This document shows positions 8,960 to 18,240 of a stretch of DNA of 52,145 nucleotides, piece by piece (the stretch's first letter is position 1; every line of letters starts with the position of its first letter). The notes beneath the pieces are model-generated. The model worked only from the letters and a program-made list of their open reading frames with translations, made no database searches and was not told the DNA's origin. A program made the translations under genes and the position numbers. The stretch is from UBA8752 sp042095055 (lineage in GTDB: Bacteria; Bacteroidota; Bacteroidia; Flavobacteriales_D; Sanyastnellaceae), in NCBI GenBank assembly GCA_042095055.1, contig JBELBZ010000014.1:1-52145 (forward strand), written 5' to 3'.

Positions 8960-9435
8960 GGACATGTTTCAATGGTATATGTAACCCCTAAGATTCGCCA
9001 TCCCTCTGGACCTGTTTTGACCAACTGAAAAGCGTCGTAACCACAATGGCTCAGCGAGTCACCGATTTGAAAAGTGTAGTAAGCCCAAAGTTGAGCCAGG
9101 TTCTCCGCGACTTCCACCTGTGCGCCTTCCATGCGCTCAATCAATGGCGGCCCTGGCACACTCACAGCTGAAATCCAATCTGATCCAGACGAACGAGACA
9201 CCGAGCGTTCCTCTCCACGCACATCAATTCTGGTGAGTGTGGCATCCTCGTGCAGCACACCTTCAAGCCTGACCTTTTCTCGGGCCTCCAAAGCTTGAAA
9301 GAAATCCTGCACGACTCCAACAATCAAATCCTCTTCTAATCCTTGCGGCGTGCTCGGAGCTTCAGGACCAGAGCCGCACCCTGTGCACAGCAATGCCAAT
9401 AAGACGGCACATGATCCAACGAAGGGCCTCTTCAT
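8956..9435 (-). CDS. Lipoprotein with NTF2/SnoaL-like domain
   Basis: 159 residues from the ATG at 9435, which overlaps the upstream stop as TAATG. A lipoprotein signal is likely: basic start, hydrophobic core, then LLCTGC with the lipidated Cys near residue 20, although Cys at -3 is unusual. The mature part begins with a helix (EEDLIVGVVQDFFQALEAREKVRLEGVLHEDA) that matches the opening of NTF2/SnoaL-like domains (DUF4440 type) and ends in a W-I strand pair (EGWRILGVTYTIETCP). These domains hold small ligands or act as enzymes; no catalytic set can be identified. Middle gene of the coupled operon. Confidence 0.75.
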   Translation of the reverse strand: MKRPFVGSCAVLLALLCTGCGSGPEAPSTPQGLEEDLIVGVVQDFFQALEAREKVRLEGVLHEDATLTRIDVRGEERSVSRSSGSDWISAVSVPGPPLIERMEGAQVEVAENLAQLWAYYTFQIGDSLSHCGYDAFQLVKTGPEGWRILGVTYTIETCP

Positions 9436-10235
9436 TAGAACCACACTTTTTGAGATTGGACTGCTCCAGAAGCAGAAACCGCATGGACGATGGCCAGACC
9501 ACTGTGGGACAGCGTCAACGTGTGTGAGCCCGCATCAAATGCTCCGTCAAAGAGAACCCGGCCATCCATGGTCAGGACAGAAAGGACAAGTTCCTCCTGG
9601 CTTTCAACTGCGAGCGCACCATCCAATCCTGGGCGCACCACAAACGGCGCTATGGACAGATCGTCCACATTGGTCACCATCTCATCAAAATCAAATTGTC
9701 CCCCAGCGAAAGCATCACCTGATGAAGTTCCATTGCCATTGGCAGCAATGCTGGCTACATAAACACTCACAGGACCACTTCCCTCTTCAGGGGCCACCCA
9801 TTCAATTTCAAAAGTTCCATTGGCGCACAAATCGTTCTGCTCAAAAATGTGCCGGCCATCCACTTCGTCCAGCCAAATGCAGTCATTGGGGTCTTGGTCA
9901 TTAAATGATCCCGCATTTGAACCATCGGAGAGAACCGCTGTCCCATGCACACCATAGCCTTGCGGCTTGCCCGAAGCACTGACGCTCACCACGAGGGTGT
10001 GGGTCGCACCAGGCACATATTCACCGGCAAGCGCAATGTCCCCTTCGACCACCAAAAACGCATCCACCTCTGGGGCAAAGTTGCCGCCTGCATGGCACTG
10101 TTGACAGGTGTTGTCACTTCCCGGAGCTCCCGTTCGATCCTTGTTTTGCTGGTGCGCGACTCCGCTGGAGTTGGAGAGCAGAGCAAAGGCCCCTATGGTG
10201 ACAACCACGGCCAATACAGTGTGCTGATTCTTCAT
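9435..10235 (-). CDS. Exported choice-of-anchor V-like protein with CxxCH motif
   Basis: 266 residues from an ATG. A signal peptide ends near SGVAHQ. It is followed by GAPGSDNTCQQCH, the motif that marks the choice-of-anchor V group; the CxxCH could bind haem c or a metal, but one copy alone does not prove a cytochrome. Residues about 65-200 are a beta-sandwich (Reeler-like) with GYGVHGTAVL and a W-APEEGSGPVSVYVASIAANGNG stretch typical of that group. The C-terminal 70 residues (LSVLTMDGRVLFDGAFDAGSHTL) look like a short T9SS type A tail. First gene of a three-gene coupled operon; divergent from the Dps-like gene, with about 170 bp between start codons. Confidence 0.8.
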   Translation of the reverse strand: MKNQHTVLAVVVTIGAFALLSNSSGVAHQQNKDRTGAPGSDNTCQQCHAGGNFAPEVDAFLVVEGDIALAGEYVPGATHTLVVSVSASGKPQGYGVHGTAVLSDGSNAGSFNDQDPNDCIWLDEVDGRHIFEQNDLCANGTFEIEWVAPEEGSGPVSVYVASIAANGNGTSSGDAFAGGQFDFDEMVTNVDDLSIAPFVVRPGLDGALAVESQEELVLSVLTMDGRVLFDGAFDAGSHTLTLSHSGLAIVHAVSASGAVQSQKVWF

Positions 10236-10406
10236 CTTATTCGATCGGGTTTAACAGACCCACTATTATAACCCCAAAAGAAAGTCAATTGGTTGCAGGA
10301 AATGACAGACATCATAAAAATCATTGACAAACATCATCTGGAACGCACTCCATTGCCCTCAACTTCATCACGCTTCTCCGATTCACCACTTTATGCCCTC
10401 CCCATT

Positions 10407-10931
10407 ATGACCAGCGCTCCAAGCACCCTGTCCTCTCATCTTGACAAAACATGGGCTGACCAATTGGTTCCCTTGTTAAACGTTTTGCTTTCAGATTTCG
10501 AAGTCTTCCGTTTCAACCTCCGCGGGGCGTTGTGGAACGGCTGGGGTGAACAGTATACCCTCTTGCGCGACATCCTACCTGGACACATTGAACACGCCCA
10601 ATCGGCGGTAGACGTACTGGGACGCCGGGTCCGATGTTTGGAGGGCCTGCCTCCCGTTTCCATCGAAGCCGTTCTAGAAATGTCCAACCTGGGCGCCCAT
10701 GAAGGGGCCTTTCATGACCGCGCCTGCATGCGGATGGTCCGTGAATCGTTTTCTCACCTCCTCAGGCTCGAAAGAGAATTGCTCACTACTGCGCAATACG
10801 CTGGCGATGAAGTCACAGCACGCTGCATTTCTGAACTGATGCAGTTTCAGGAAGAGGCGCTGTGGCACCTGAGGTCATCCCTCAAGCGCAGTGCTTTTGA
10901 AACGGAATACCTGCGCAAAGAGCAGGGCTAA
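10407..10931 (+). CDS. Dps/ferritin-like protein lacking most ferroxidase ligands
   Basis: 174 residues from the ATG at 10407, the usual Dps length; an in-frame ATG at 10302 would add 35 residues. It aligns to Dps without gaps over the ferroxidase region (LNVLLSDFEVFRFNLRGALWNGWG ... GRRVRCLEGLP). Dps proteins form 12-subunit shells that oxidise and store iron and can protect DNA. Compared with the family pattern from memory, the first His (AHWN) is Leu (ALWN), the second His is Arg, the Asp is kept, and the Glu (AER) is Arg (GRR). Iron oxidation at the usual site is therefore doubtful. It runs convergently into the T9SS type B gene with a 3-bp gap. Confidence 0.8.
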   Translation: MTSAPSTLSSHLDKTWADQLVPLLNVLLSDFEVFRFNLRGALWNGWGEQYTLLRDILPGHIEHAQSAVDVLGRRVRCLEGLPPVSIEAVLEMSNLGAHEGAFHDRACMRMVRESFSHLLRLERELLTTAQYAGDEVTARCISELMQFQEEALWHLRSSLKRSAFETEYLRKEQG

Positions 10932-10934
10932 ACC

Positions 10935-13900
10935 TTAACGCTGTATCATCAACTGTCCGGCGTGCTCCACTCCCTCCGGAAGTTGCAGCACAAAATAATG
11001 GGTGCCGTCAGCAGCGCCATCACCATCCCATTCATTCTCGTAGCCTTCGGCTTCATATACCACTGCGCCATTCCGGTTGTAGACCGTCAAGACGTTCTGA
11101 GGATAGAGCTCGATGTATTTGAACACAAGCCGATCGTTCTTCCCATCCCCGTTCGGAGTGAAAATGTTGACCAACTCGACGCTGCAGGACAAGATGTCCA
11201 AAACATGGGTGTCCGAATCGCCACACAAGCCCTCAAGGACATGGCTCACGGTAACCGTTCCGACGCCAGCAGCTTCTAAATTCAACAATCCGGACACAGG
11301 GTCGATGCAGTCATTGCCAGAGGGGCTGTCCGCACTCCACACTCCTCCAGACCAAATCGAGCCCAACTGCCATTCTTCCACCCCAATGCACAACTCATCG
11401 TTGGGTACGTCGACCAAAATGGCCGCATCCCGTTGGGGCACCACCGTGATTTGGACAGCATCCACATCAGAGCAGACGTCGGTAATGGTGTAGGTCACAG
11501 TGTAATTGCCCGCCCCAATGCCAGGGTCAAAACTGCCCGCTGGTGACAGACAAGCCCCACATGAAGCGGTCCAAGTGCCCCCTCCATCGGCGGCTGAAAA
11601 AATCTGCGTTCCGGCGGACTCACAGAGGTCTGGAATGGCATCAATAGAAGCGTCTACAGCGGGTGCTACCAACACTTCAATCTCATCACCCACGCTGCAT
11701 CCGAGGGGATCATTGTAACCGATTGAAAGGGTATGCGTCCCAATGCCAGCGTCACCTGGATCAAAAACACCATTGCCGCTTAGACAGCCTCCGCAATCGG
11801 AGGACCACACCAAATTTGGGAGGTCTGACCAAAAAGCCTCTGCCGCGAGGTCAACGTCAGCATTGATGCTGCCGCCTGAGCTGTTGACACAAAAGGGGTC
11901 CTCCTCTTGGAGGGTCACACTCAAAATGGGCAACACTTCCGTGGAGAATGAGGCCGAATTCGTGCAGGAACCGTTTTCAACATCGTAGGTCAATACGTTC
12001 ACGCCAAACGGCGCGGTACCCGGGTCGAACGTGGCACCATTCAAGCCCGCACCTGATGCCGTCCAAATTCCGCCTGGCACATCCGCTTCTAAACTGATGG
12101 CATCGCCATCCACACACAAGGCTTCGGGCAAATTCGCTGAACCAATCGGCAGGCTCTCGTCCACAACAACTGTTGCACTGCTCTCCACACCACATCCGGC
12201 GCCCGGCAAAAAGCTGACCTCGTAAGAACCAGGTCCTGGGGGTGTAAACGACCCGGAGTTCTGTATGCAGTTCCCACAATCTGCCGACCATGTGCCTGCC
12301 AGACCATCTCCGTCCAGCTGCACCGCCCCAATGGACTCACAATAATTGAGGTCGTCCAATTCGGCTGAAATGGCTTCGCCAACGTTCACAGCAACCTCTC
12401 CCGTGGCCGTGCAAAGCGTCCCAAAAGTATAGGTGGCCAGGTAAGCGCCTGATCCTGTAGCAGGGTCGAACAACCCTGCCTCGCTCACACAATCACCACA
12501 ATCGGCCTCCCATGAACCACCGGTTGGGGTACCCACCAATTGGACAGGTTCCGCAAAAGGACACAGCGCTCCAATGCTGCCTGTATTGACATTGGGGGTC
12601 AGTCCCACTTGTAACTCCTCCACTTCAGTCACTTCTCCGCAATCACCAGTCAGGGTATAGCTCACTTCCAGAATCCCTGGTGAGGCTTGACTGGGGTCAA
12701 TGGATCCTTCAGGGTCCAAACACCCGAGGCAACTGGCAGACCATGAGCCACCGGTTGTATTCGCTGTCAATGCCACCTCATCATCTCCACTGCACAGAAC
12801 GTCGATAGGAGTACCGTCGAGGTCCAAAATGGTAAAGCTCGCATTCTGCGATTCAAATGCGAATTCAACCATGATGGTATCCATGGCCATGAACTCAGAC
12901 GTGTCGGGCTCCTCCGGTTCGAGGTTACAGAGGTAGAACAAGGTCACCGACCCTTCGAAATTGACGTTCGAGCCTGAACCGCCCCATGCGTTCTGTACGG
13001 TCAAGGTCCAGTTACCATCGCCTTCGAGCAGGTTGTTCGGGACGGTGAAGCACGCTTCATAAAATCCCCCAAACGTCGTGTTCCAATTGCCAGGCCAGTC
13101 TCCAATAAGTACCCCGGGCAAGTCAAATGAAAAACCCTCAATCACCCCGCATGAACCAGATGGATCGCAAATGGACATGGACATATCACCAGGCCAGCTG
13201 CCGCCCGCAGGAGACCAGTTGTTGGTCGCTGCAAATCCCAGCAATTCTCCATCAAAAGGAAAATTAAAGCTCCCCGTTTGATTGGCGCTAAGATTGAAAT
13301 CGTACGCCATGGTGGTATCACAGGCTTCGTCTGGAATGGCATCACAGCTTCCCGGCGTAGGGGGTGGAGGTAAAATCTCAGGGAAGTTGGCACCAATCAC
13401 CAATTCGGTATTTTCTTCAATGCACACCGAAATGCTGTCTCCTTGACCGATGATTTCATCGCCCAATAAGTAAACCAATTGGGTCTGGGTAGCCCCATTG
13501 GGCGTGTATGCGTAAGCCAAGTCGTCAATGACAAATTCACCTGTATTGTAGGCATCCGGGCCATATGCGCCTTCACCGCCGCCCCCTTGGATTCCCACGA
13601 CAGCGGTAATGCCCAGACAAGACTCAAACTGGCCGATGTGCATCTCCACCTTATTGGACGTCTCAAAGAGGACCACTTGGGTCACCAAGAGATTGTCGCC
13701 GCATCCTGTTTGGGGCAAGTTTTCCCAGCTGATGATGAAACGCCGACAAGGGAATTCACCCTGCACTTGGGTCCGGACTTCACCGCCACTGTTGCTGATG
13801 TAACCATAGGGTGCCATGATGGAGTTGGGGGGCAAGCTGCCCGACCCCAAATCTTGGTTGGGATAGTTGTAGGTACCCGTGAGGCCGGTGTTGAATGTCA

Positions 13901-14261
13901 AGAAACCCTTGCGGCTCACCTTCAAATTGAAGAAGTCAGTATCGAAAAAACTGAATCCAAAAGGAAGGCCAATGTTGTTTGTAAACCCTGTTCCCGTGAC
14001 ATTCTGAACGGTACCAGTTCCCACGGCAAGAGGTGGTGCGTATCCAATGGAATCCAAATCATAGCCCGTCGTCTCCGCTGAGCGCTCAAAGTCGGGCACG
14101 ACCCAAACACAAGAGTCCTGGCACCCCGCCTCCAGGCCATCGGGGCCTGTCAGAAAACCGCAGTCATCTTGGGCATGCAGACCATACACTGAAGCGACAG
14201 TCATCACAGACAAGACCCTGAGGCCGTGACAAAAAGGTCCCGAGAAATTCAAAAAGCGCAT
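10935..14261 (-). CDS. T9SS type B (CHU_C-tailed) surface protein with Cys-rich Ig-like repeats
   Basis: 1,108 residues from the ATG at 14261; a longer frame would run into the haloperoxidase gene. A signal peptide ends near VYGLHAQ. Residues about 45-280 form a beta-rich domain seen in exported proteins with 'GFSFFDTDF' and 'NSIMAPYGYI' marks. A P/Homo B-like domain follows (about 360-470, WTLTVQNAWGG). Seven tandem repeats then run to about residue 1025, each with GG-W-A-CG-C, FDP and an aromatic strand (for example GGTWTASCGACLSPAGSFDP). The last 80 residues are the gliding-type C-terminal domain (IFTPNGDGKND ... YNRNGAVVYE), which directs T9SS export and surface attachment. Adhesion is likely but not shown. 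Confidence 0.9.
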   Translation of the reverse strand: MRFLNFSGPFCHGLRVLSVMTVASVYGLHAQDDCGFLTGPDGLEAGCQDSCVWVVPDFERSAETTGYDLDSIGYAPPLAVGTGTVQNVTGTGFTNNIGLPFGFSFFDTDFFNLKVSRKGFLTFNTGLTGTYNYPNQDLGSGSLPPNSIMAPYGYISNSGGEVRTQVQGEFPCRRFIISWENLPQTGCGDNLLVTQVVLFETSNKVEMHIGQFESCLGITAVVGIQGGGGEGAYGPDAYNTGEFVIDDLAYAYTPNGATQTQLVYLLGDEIIGQGDSISVCIEENTELVIGANFPEILPPPPTPGSCDAIPDEACDTTMAYDFNLSANQTGSFNFPFDGELLGFAATNNWSPAGGSWPGDMSMSICDPSGSCGVIEGFSFDLPGVLIGDWPGNWNTTFGGFYEACFTVPNNLLEGDGNWTLTVQNAWGGSGSNVNFEGSVTLFYLCNLEPEEPDTSEFMAMDTIMVEFAFESQNASFTILDLDGTPIDVLCSGDDEVALTANTTGGSWSASCLGCLDPEGSIDPSQASPGILEVSYTLTGDCGEVTEVEELQVGLTPNVNTGSIGALCPFAEPVQLVGTPTGGSWEADCGDCVSEAGLFDPATGSGAYLATYTFGTLCTATGEVAVNVGEAISAELDDLNYCESIGAVQLDGDGLAGTWSADCGNCIQNSGSFTPPGPGSYEVSFLPGAGCGVESSATVVVDESLPIGSANLPEALCVDGDAISLEADVPGGIWTASGAGLNGATFDPGTAPFGVNVLTYDVENGSCTNSASFSTEVLPILSVTLQEEDPFCVNSSGGSINADVDLAAEAFWSDLPNLVWSSDCGGCLSGNGVFDPGDAGIGTHTLSIGYNDPLGCSVGDEIEVLVAPAVDASIDAIPDLCESAGTQIFSAADGGGTWTASCGACLSPAGSFDPGIGAGNYTVTYTITDVCSDVDAVQITVVPQRDAAILVDVPNDELCIGVEEWQLGSIWSGGVWSADSPSGNDCIDPVSGLLNLEAAGVGTVTVSHVLEGLCGDSDTHVLDILSCSVELVNIFTPNGDGKNDRLVFKYIELYPQNVLTVYNRNGAVVYEAEGYENEWDGDGAADGTHYFVLQLPEGVEHAGQLMIQR

Positions 14262-14301
14262 CCGGAAAATTAGGACAAATCCGGCATTGATTTTTTCTGC
14301 C

Positions 14302-16482
14302 TCAAGGACAGGATTCACCGTAGCTCGCCAACAAGTCCAATACGTCGTTGACGCCGACCAATTGGTCACCCGATACATCTGCAACAAGCCCGGGTCCGCT
14401 GCTCCCGAATTCAGCCAGCGCCTCAAGCAAATCTGTAGCGCCTACAACACCGTCTCCGTCCAAATCCATTGGACATTGGTCAACCGCAGCAGCGGGGCCG
14501 AAATACTGGGTCACGCGGTTGAGTGCAATCGCTGCAACTTCAACGCCCAACTGTCGGCCTGGAAAATCATCCGCTGGAGGGTGAATTCCTCCCCAAATCC
14601 GCGAGAGGCTGCATTGGTCTGATGCATCTCTGTACGTGGCCCACTGCAGATTAAAGGATTGACTAGGGCCATCTTCAAACACCAAGAACTGATTTTGGAC
14701 CACTTCGTATTCTCCCAATCCTCCTGGAAAATATGGGGTGCCCGTGATCGCGGTCATGACCTCTGCTGCTGCCCGTGAGAACGTGCTGTGTCCACTGACG
14801 TAACCTGCAAATGGGGGGGTCACAAAACTCGGTCTTTGGTAAGGCCACCATTCTTCAGCCAAAATCCAACCCACTTCTGCTTCATCCCAGAATGGGGATA
14901 TGATGGCATCAGGGCCTTGCCATGCGTAGACCTTGATTTTTCCTTCGTGGCCTCCCGCCGCCAAGGGATCTCCGGCCTCCACCACTTCGATGCGGCCAGG
15001 AACCAGCGGCATGCCACCAGGATGATAGGAAGCCAAGGTAGAATCGCTCCGCTGACCCAGGGAAGCCATATATCGAATCGCTGAGACGGGGCGGATGTAA
15101 TCATAAAGCCCCTTGTGAGACCACGCCACTATCGCCGCGTCATGCATGGCTCCTCCGAGTGTCAAGTAGGCACGAACCGTGTAACGCAAAGCATCTAAGG
15201 CTTCTCCTTCTCCGAGCCATTGCGATGTGAAATCCGGATGTTCCATGACGCCGTTCAACAACACAAACCAATGTCCAGGCGGGGTTTCGCTATCGGGACC
15301 ATCTGCCCAAAACTCAGCCAGAACCCTGGTGTAATCGCCTCGGGGGACAATGTTTGGCGCATACGCTTCTCCCGTAACGGGATTCACATTGTGCCCTTCG
15401 CTGAAATCACCTCCTTCCAGCCAATCGTAGAAAGTGTCCATCTCCGCGAAACCGGTGGGTCCTGTGGCGTCCAAATTGCCCAAGCTGTTCGGGCCAATGT
15501 CCATCATGACACCATCCGAAGGGTGTAAATGCGCACTCCACAGGGCGACCATTGAAAATCCCCAGGCATAGGCATCCGCAATTTCACCGACATGCTCTCC
15601 CTCCCCGAAATACGGTGGTGCACCACAATCCAAGTACAGCGGCCAATTCACACCATTCCGTTCCACCATGGTGAGGCTGGAATCTTCCAAGGCGAAAGAG
15701 GAGACAGCACCCCACTCCGCACCTTGAAAATCAGGCGTTTCACTCAACACATTGCCCGACTGATCTACAAATACAGGGATGGCAAGAGGCTGCCAAGCAT
15801 TGGGATCAATCAAGCCGGGATTGCCCGAACCTGCCAATTCCAAGTCGGGATTGATGGGCTCGTAATTCTCATTGGCATAATCAAATTGCTCGTTGGCGCC
15901 GTCCTGTGCTCCAAATTGAATCAACTGTTCGCCGATGTAATTGCCCAATGCAGCAGGACCCTCGGCCACATCTTGCGACTGATAAGCGGGGTCGTAGCCC
16001 AACGTTCCCATCAAAGCATCAAAGGAGGCCAAGGCATCTTGGCTGCCCGGACTGTTTGAGAAGCGGTGGGTCAGCAACCTGTATACAGCAAAACTCATGG
16101 CCTCCTCCGCAGCCGTGTTCCGCCCGTTCAGGTCTGAAGGGATGTCCAACAATGTTGTATCCAAAGGACAATCAAAACCCCGCCAAACGTTTCCTACAAA
16201 AACGGGCATGTCTGCCTCGTGGTAGATGGCAAAGGCATCGTACATCGCAATGGAGGAATGAAACAGGTTTCTTGCATGCACCGTCGGGCGGGCAAAATCC
16301 CCGCGAATGGCCTCTAGCAACACTTCATTCCATTGCCTGGCAACGGTTTCATCAACAGCGCTCATCCTCGCCTGAGCCGGAGTCCCATACGAGGTGGGGC
16401 CTGACGTCACACTTTGTGAGCGGGCATCAAGACCAACACTCAGGAAAGTGGCCAACAAGAAGAAAATCGCGGTCCGGGACAT
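14302..16482 (-). CDS. Secreted vanadium-dependent haloperoxidase-like protein (PAP2 superfamily)
   Basis: 726 residues from an ATG, signal peptide ending near ARSQS. The fold is the PAP2/vanadium haloperoxidase type: RPTVHARNLFHSSIAMYDAFA early on, then YQRPSF near residue 550, YVSGHSTFSRAAAEV near 560 and SRIWGGIHPPADD near 626. These are the phosphate- or vanadate-binding Arg, Ser-Gly-His, and Arg...His motifs; the Lys seven residues before RP is Glu here, so activity needs testing. Family members oxidise halides with peroxide or act as phosphatases. The C-terminus has two dockerin-like EF-hand repeats (DLDGDGVVG, DVSGDQLVG) and ends in Cys-Pro, like the amylase, with no T9SS tail. The type B protein gene starts 40 bp downstream. 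Confidence 0.87.
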   Translation of the reverse strand: MSRTAIFFLLATFLSVGLDARSQSVTSGPTSYGTPAQARMSAVDETVARQWNEVLLEAIRGDFARPTVHARNLFHSSIAMYDAFAIYHEADMPVFVGNVWRGFDCPLDTTLLDIPSDLNGRNTAAEEAMSFAVYRLLTHRFSNSPGSQDALASFDALMGTLGYDPAYQSQDVAEGPAALGNYIGEQLIQFGAQDGANEQFDYANENYEPINPDLELAGSGNPGLIDPNAWQPLAIPVFVDQSGNVLSETPDFQGAEWGAVSSFALEDSSLTMVERNGVNWPLYLDCGAPPYFGEGEHVGEIADAYAWGFSMVALWSAHLHPSDGVMMDIGPNSLGNLDATGPTGFAEMDTFYDWLEGGDFSEGHNVNPVTGEAYAPNIVPRGDYTRVLAEFWADGPDSETPPGHWFVLLNGVMEHPDFTSQWLGEGEALDALRYTVRAYLTLGGAMHDAAIVAWSHKGLYDYIRPVSAIRYMASLGQRSDSTLASYHPGGMPLVPGRIEVVEAGDPLAAGGHEGKIKVYAWQGPDAIISPFWDEAEVGWILAEEWWPYQRPSFVTPPFAGYVSGHSTFSRAAAEVMTAITGTPYFPGGLGEYEVVQNQFLVFEDGPSQSFNLQWATYRDASDQCSLSRIWGGIHPPADDFPGRQLGVEVAAIALNRVTQYFGPAAAVDQCPMDLDGDGVVGATDLLEALAEFGSSGPGLVADVSGDQLVGVNDVLDLLASYGESCP

Positions 16483-16586
16483 GGTTACTTGAATATAGTA
16501 ACCGCAAACCGTTGCACAGGTTCCATCGTTTCAATGACTGGTGCATGGATTTGTATTTGATGGTCATGAGGCGGTTCAAGTCAGCC

Positions 16587-16799
16587 TCAATCCGTCTCGC
16601 CCAATTCATTGAGGACCTTTTGCACCTCCCCTTCTGCCTTGCGCAGTCGGTCACCACAAAAGGCGATCAACTGGGCCGCACGCTTGACCTTCTGGGCCAA
16701 CTCGTCTACACCTATTTCATCTTGCTGCAGGGCTTCAAGAATGGTTTTCAATTCGCCGAACGCGGCATCATAGCCCTCGGGGTTCTCACTATCGCTCAT
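16587..16799 (-). CDS. xseB: Exodeoxyribonuclease VII small subunit
   Basis: 70 residues, normal for XseB. It has the family pattern of a short helical protein: GYDAAFGELKTILEAL, then GVDELAQKVKRAAQLIAFCGDRLRKAE. It assembles in several copies around one XseA to make the nuclease that degrades single-stranded DNA from both ends. Its ATG lies one base after the xseA stop (TGACATG), so the two are translated together. Confidence 0.93.
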   Translation of the reverse strand: MSDSENPEGYDAAFGELKTILEALQQDEIGVDELAQKVKRAAQLIAFCGDRLRKAEGEVQKVLNELGETD

Positions 16800-16800
16800 G

Positions 16801-18240
16801 TCAAGTCTTTTTGTGTGGTGGTGAGGTTGATTCTACCCTCGACCGAACGGTTCCCTCCGCCAATCGGGTTTCGATCAAGTCGCCTGCTGCCAAGTCTTCC
16901 GCGCGGCGCACGGCTTGACCTTCCTTTCGCGTGATCGAAAACCCCCGCCTCAGTGTTGGCTCAGGGCCCAAGAGGGTCAATGTGTCTTTGATGCTGCCCA
17001 CACGCTCCTCCTGTTGCTTCAGCTGGCGGTCCACTTCAAGGCGCATGCGGTCTTTCATTTCCCTCAAGACTTCTGATTGGGACCCTGGTAAGTCCAAAGC
17101 CACAGAGGACAAGAGCGATTTAAATTGGCCCACAACTGCGAGCCGCTGAGACAATAAGGTACGCGTTCTGCGAACCACTGCATTTGCTCCTGAGTACAGT
17201 TGACCGCGCTCCCCCCGCACCTGAGCAAGTGGGCGCTCCTTGACCATGGTGGAAAATTGCCCCAGCCACCCTCGGTTCTCAGAAAGCTGAGCTCGGGATT
17301 CTGCAGCAATCGCACGACCTTCTCTGCCCACCGCGCTTTCGAATTCCGCCATGCGCTCTACAATAAAGTCGGCCACAGCCGTTGGTGTTTTACATGCTGT
17401 ATGCGCCACCACATCGACCAATGTTTGATCGGTCTCATGGCCTACGCCCACAATGACAGGAACCTCCATCGCTGCCACCGTTCGACACAAGGTCAAATCA
17501 TTGAATGCATCCAAGTCCAGCTTCGCTCCGCCCCCTCTGAGCAATACCACTGCATCCAATCCCGACCTCAGCGCGACCCTTCCAGCCTGATGTAAAGCAC
17601 GCACCAACCCTTCCGTTGCCTGCCCTCCTTGTACAGGGGCGTCAACAATGCCCAAATCCGTGCGGTAGCCCCAGGCGTTGTTTTGGAGGTGGGCCAAGAA
17701 ATCGGTAAATCCAGCAGTGCCCTTGGAGCCAATCAGGACAATGCGTTGCGGCACTGATGCCAGTGGAAGCCGGCCATTCCTACCAACCGCCCCTTCTTTC
17801 TTCAACGCCTCCAAGGTCGCCTTGCGCCTTCGCTCCATCTCACCGAGCAAAGCATCGAGGTCGATGCTCTGAATGTTCAATGAGAAACCATAAACCGCAT
17901 GAAAAGCCATGTGCGCCGAGAAGACAATCTCACGGCCTGGTTTTAAAACCTCATTGAACTCTTGACCCAAGGCAGCGCGAATGGCCTCCAATCGGGAACC
18001 CCAAATGGTGCCCCGCAACTGGGCCAATTTGTTTCCATTTTTCTCCTCTACGAGGTCGAGGTAGGCATGATGGCCTTTCAAGTTGCACTGGCTGATCTCC
18101 GCCCGAACCCAAAATAGCTTTCCTCCAGCTTGCTTTTCCAGCATGCCTCCCACAGCCTTGGTGACCTTGCTCAAAGGAAACACCTTGCGCTCAGCATCCG
18201 AAGAAAGGGAGGTGGGAGATATTTCGTTCGTCGACGTCAT
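16801..18240 (-). CDS. xseA: Exodeoxyribonuclease VII large subunit
   Basis: 479 residues from the ATG at 18240; the 505-residue frame needs a farther non-ATG start. The N-terminal OB domain (FPLSKVTKAV, FWVRAEISQ, HAYLDLVEEKNG) binds single-stranded DNA. The catalytic domain carries the family motifs RIVLIGSKGTAGFTDFL, DAVVLLRGGGAKLDLDAFND and GVGHETDQTLVDVVAHTACKTPTAVADF, followed by the long coiled coil that binds XseB and a C-terminal strand pair (RRGFSITRKEGQAV). Forms an operon with xseB. A TAAGTTTC element 8 nt before the ATG (18249-18256) could be a -7 box giving a nearly leaderless mRNA; this is weak. Confidence 0.95.
   Translation of the reverse strand: MTSTNEISPTSLSSDAERKVFPLSKVTKAVGGMLEKQAGGKLFWVRAEISQCNLKGHHAYLDLVEEKNGNKLAQLRGTIWGSRLEAIRAALGQEFNEVLKPGREIVFSAHMAFHAVYGFSLNIQSIDLDALLGEMERRRKATLEALKKEGAVGRNGRLPLASVPQRIVLIGSKGTAGFTDFLAHLQNNAWGYRTDLGIVDAPVQGGQATEGLVRALHQAGRVALRSGLDAVVLLRGGGAKLDLDAFNDLTLCRTVAAMEVPVIVGVGHETDQTLVDVVAHTACKTPTAVADFIVERMAEFESAVGREGRAIAAESRAQLSENRGWLGQFSTMVKERPLAQVRGERGQLYSGANAVVRRTRTLLSQRLAVVGQFKSLLSSVALDLPGSQSEVLREMKDRMRLEVDRQLKQQEERVGSIKDTLTLLGPEPTLRRGFSITRKEGQAVRRAEDLAAGDLIETRLAEGTVRSRVESTSPPHKKT

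Noticed and set aside
9435..10235. A cytochrome c
   Set aside because: A single CxxCH in the choice-of-anchor V context is not enough to claim haem binding, and no axial ligand pattern is clear.
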